From: Pseudonocardia sp.
GTDB taxonomy: Bacteria; Actinomycetota; Actinomycetes; Mycobacteriales; Pseudonocardiaceae
Assembly (NCBI GenBank): GCA_030147065.1
Contig: JASLAP010000636.1
Span: 1 to 7,384, forward strand
DNA length: 7,384 nt
Direction of reading: 5' to 3'
The notes under the pieces were generated by a model, which had not been told where the DNA came from, made no database searches, and was given only the letters and a program-made list of their open reading frames with translations. This document shows positions 1-7,384 of this stretch, piece by piece. Made by a program: the position numbers and the translations under genes. How positions within the stretch are numbered: the first letter of the stretch is position 1; every line of letters begins with the position of its first letter.

Positions 1-5601
<5,601 letters not shown>

Positions 5602-5613
5602 GCGCGCCGGGAC

Positions 5614-5618
5614 GGGAG
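5614..5618 (+). promoter_or_regulatory. Ribosome binding site of the downstream PKS gene
   Basis: GGGAG lies 7 bases before the ATG at 5626 in the 24-base gap after the upstream TGA. No ATG, GTG or TTG occurs in frame between that TGA and 5626, so the site and the reading frame agree on this start. The short gap leaves little room for a promoter, so the two genes are probably co-transcribed, perhaps with translational coupling. Confidence 0.8.
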
Positions 5619-5625
5619 CACGACG

Positions 5626-5724
5626 ATGGCTGACGACAAGCTCCGGGACTACCTGAAGAAGGTGACCGCGGACCTGCACCGCACCCGGCAGCGGCTGCAG
5701 CAGCGCGAGCAGGCCGCCGCCGAG
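5626..5724 (+). other. N-terminal docking domain (coiled coil, class 1 type)
   Basis: Residues 1-33 begin MADDKLRDYLKKVTADL and continue as a charged helix rich in Arg, Gln and Leu up to the KS at PIAVVGM. This is the standard short coiled coil before the first KS of an internal actinobacterial PKS protein. It dimerises and presents a groove for the terminal helix of the partner protein. Its basic face (Lys11, Lys12, Arg19, Arg21, Arg23, Arg27) fits the acidic tail of the upstream protein; the pairing itself is inferred. Confidence 0.92.
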
Positions 5725-7384
5725 CCGATCGCCGTCGTCGGCATGGCCTGCCGCTACCCCGGCGGCGTGCGCACCCCCGAGGACCTGTGGGAGCTGGTGG
5801 CCACCGGGACCGACGCGGTGGCGCCGTTCCCGGACGACCGCGGCTGGGACCTGGCCGGGCTCTACGACCCCGACCCGGACACCCCGGGCACCTCCTACGC
5901 CACCGAGGGCGGGTTCGTCGACGGCGTGGCCGACTTCGACGCGGCGTTCTTCGGGATCTCCCCGCGCGAGGCGGTCGCCATGGACCCCCAGCAGCGGCTG
6001 CTGCTGGAGACCGCGTGGGAGGCGCTGGAGCGGGCCGGGATCGACCCGGTGCCGCTGCGCGGCAGCCGCACCGGCACCTACTGCGGGGTGATGTACCAGG
6101 ACTACAGCCGGCGGCTGAGCACCGTGCCCGCCGACGTGGAGGGGTACCTGGGCGCCGGCAACTCCGGCAGCATCGCGTCGGGCCGGCTGGCCTACGTGCT
6201 GGGCCTGGAGGGTCCCGCGCTGACCGTCGACACCGCCTGCTCGTCGTCGCTGGTGGCGCTGCACCTGGCCGCCGCAGCGCTGCGCCGGGGGGAGTGCGAC
6301 CTGGCGCTGGTCGGCGGTTCGATGGTGATGTCCACCCCGGTCGCGTTCGTGGACTTCGCCCGCCAGCGCGGGCTGGCCCGCGACGGCCGGTGCAAGGCCT
6401 ACGCCGAGTCCGCCGACGGCACCGGCTGGGGCGAGGGCGTCGGCATGCTGGTCGTGCAGCGGCTCTCCGACGCCCGCCGCGACGGGCGCGAGGTGCTGGC
6501 CGTGGTCCGCGGCTCCGCGGTCAACTCCGACGGCGCGAGCAGCGGGCTGACCGCGCCCAACGGACCTTCCCAGCAGCGGGTGATCCGCGCGGCGCTGGCC
6601 GACGCCGGGGTGTCCGGGGCGGAGGTCGACGTGGTCGAGGGCCACGGCACCGGGACCGCGCTGGGCGACCCGATCGAGGCCCAGGCCCTGCTGGCCACCT
6701 ACGGCCGCGACCACCCGGCCGACCGGCCGCTGTGGCTGGGCTCGCTGAAGTCCAACATCGGCCACACCCAGGCCGCCGCCGGGGTCGGCGGGGTGATCAA
6801 GGTGGTGCAGGCGCTGCGGCACCGCACCATGCCCCCGACCCTGCACGCCGGCACCCCGTCCCGCTCGGTCGACTGGACCGAGGGCGCCGTCCGGTTGCTG
6901 CAGGAGCGGCTGCCGTGGGAGCGCGGGGAGCACCCGCGCCGGGCCGGGGTGTCGTCGTTCGGGTTCTCCGGCACCAACGCCCACGTCGTCCTGGAGGAGG
7001 CGCCCGAGGCCGGGCCGGTCGAGGAGCCGGCCGGGGACCCCGCGCCGCGGCGCCCGGCCCGAGTGCCGCTCACGCTGTCGGCGAAGTCGCCCGCGGCGCT
7101 GCGCGGGCAGGCCGCCCGGCTCGCCGCGCACCTCGACGCCACCTCGGCGTCCGATGTGGACGTCGCGGTGTCGCTGCTGCGCACCCGCTCGGTCTTCGAC
7201 CACCGCGCCGTGGTGTCCGGCCCGGACCGGCCCGCGCTGCTGGCCGGGCTGCACGCGCTGGCCGCGGGCACCGGCCCGGCCGACCGGACCCGCACCGGCA
7301 AGCTGGCCGTGCTGTTCACCGGCCAGGGCGCCCAGCGCGGCGGCATGGGCGAGGGCCTGCGCCGGGCCTTCCCGGCGTTCGCCG
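5626..7384 (+). CDS. Modular type I polyketide synthase, 3'-partial: docking-KS-AT(start)…
   Basis: The ATG at 5626 opens a frame that stays open to the window edge (586 complete codons). Order by residue: docking coil 1-33, KS 34-459, KS-AT linker 460-559, start of an AT from 560. The KS is complete with an intact triad. The AT is cut after its first 27 residues, before the specificity motifs, so its extender unit cannot be predicted, nor can the later domains. The start is supported by a ribosome binding site and by the typical docking sequence immediately after the Met. It follows the previous PKS gene by 24 bases on the same strand and is very likely the next protein in the line. The first domain is an elongating KS rather than a loading domain, so this protein extends an existing chain. 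Confidence 0.98.
   Translation, partial: MADDKLRDYLKKVTADLHRTRQRLQQREQAAAEPIAVVGMACRYPGGVRTPEDLWELVATGTDAVAPFPDDRGWDLAGLYDPDPDTPGTSYATEGGFVDGVADFDAAFFGISPREAVAMDPQQRLLLETAWEALERAGIDPVPLRGSRTGTYCGVMYQDYSRRLSTVPADVEGYLGAGNSGSIASGRLAYVLGLEGPALTVDTACSSSLVALHLAAAALRRGECDLALVGGSMVMSTPVAFVDFARQRGLARDGRCKAYAESADGTGWGEGVGMLVVQRLSDARRDGREVLAVVRGSAVNSDGASSGLTAPNGPSQQRVIRAALADAGVSGAEVDVVEGHGTGTALGDPIEAQALLATYGRDHPADRPLWLGSLKSNIGHTQAAAGVGGVIKVVQALRHRTMPPTLHAGTPSRSVDWTEGAVRLLQERLPWERGEHPRRAGVSSFGFSGTNAHVVLEEAPEAGPVEEPAGDPAPRRPARVPLTLSAKSPAALRGQAARLAAHLDATSASDVDVAVSLLRTRSVFDHRAVVSGPDRPALLAGLHALAAGTGPADRTRTGKLAVLFTGQGAQRGGMGEGLRRAFPAFA
5725..7002 (+). other. Ketosynthase (KS) domain of the second protein
   Basis: This domain condenses the chain from the upstream protein with the next extender unit. 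It runs from PIAVVGMACRYPGG to SGTNAHVVLEEA, about 426 residues. Catalytic residues are Cys205 (bases 6238-6240) in DTACSSS, His340 (6643-6645) in EGHGTGTALGDPIE and His380 (6763-6765) in KSNIGHTQAA, with Lys375 nearby. It matches the common consensus more closely than the other KS does, for example in RQRGLARDGRCKAY and WGEGVGMLVVQRL. A small oddity is Cys153 in TYCGVMYQDY, where Ala, Val or Gly is more usual. By the usual rule this KS should prefer the enoyl chain made by the preceding module. Confidence 0.97.
6223..6254 (+). repeat. 32-base exact repeat at the KS active site (copy 2; copy 1 at 718-749)
   Basis: This is the second copy of the KS active-site block, in the same reading frame and with the same codons. 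The copies start 5505 bases apart in direct orientation, so recombination between them would fuse the two genes in frame and remove the intervening module. Confidence 0.9.
7303..7384 (+). other. Acyltransferase (AT) domain, N-terminal fragment cut by the window edge
   Basis: After a KS-AT linker (bases 7003-7302) the frame reads LAVLFTGQGAQRGGMGEGL, the conserved opening of a PKS acyltransferase with the oxyanion-hole Gln. The sequence ends 27 residues in. The GHSxG and HAFH/YASH sites lie beyond the window, so substrate choice is unknown. The truncation is only the window edge, not a gene defect. Confidence 0.93.

Noticed and set aside
5602..5625. Promoter or terminator between the two genes
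   Set aside because: Only 24 bases separate stop and start. They hold a ribosome binding site and show no inverted repeat with a T-tract and no recognisable promoter boxes.

Overview
The window lies inside a modular type I polyketide synthase (PKS) gene cluster, almost certainly from a high-GC actinomycete. The DNA is very GC-rich, codon third positions are nearly all G or C, and domain order and motifs are those of actinobacterial cis-AT assembly lines. No taxonomic marker is present, so the genus cannot be read. The whole window is two PKS open reading frames on the + strand. Both run off an edge, and they are separated by only 24 bases.

Gene 1 (1-5601, 5' end missing) opens in the middle of an acyl carrier protein (ACP) of an upstream module. 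It then encodes one complete extension module, KS-AT-DH-KR-ACP, followed by an acidic C-terminal docking domain and a TGA stop. All catalytic motifs of this module are readable and intact. The AT carries the GHSIG and HAFH signature of malonyl-CoA selection. The KR is B-type (LDD), the DH has its HxxxGxxxxP and D-AALH motifs, and there is no ER. The predicted outcome is one unbranched C2 extension left as an alpha,beta-double bond, most likely E.

Gene 2 (5626-7384, 3' end missing) starts with a good ribosome binding site and a short charged coiled-coil docking segment. It continues with a complete KS and the first residues of an AT. The end of gene 1 and start of gene 2 look like a class 1 docking pair, so the chain is expected to pass from the last ACP of gene 1 to the first KS of gene 2. 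The genes are presumably co-transcribed in pathway order.

I see no RNA gene, mobile element, CRISPR array, terminator or standalone accessory gene, and no undescribed biological system. What is worth a second look is modest: the two KS domains look like different sequence lineages, blocks of exact DNA identity sit at conserved domain cores, and a few residues deviate from the usual consensus. The polyketide product cannot be named from one module.
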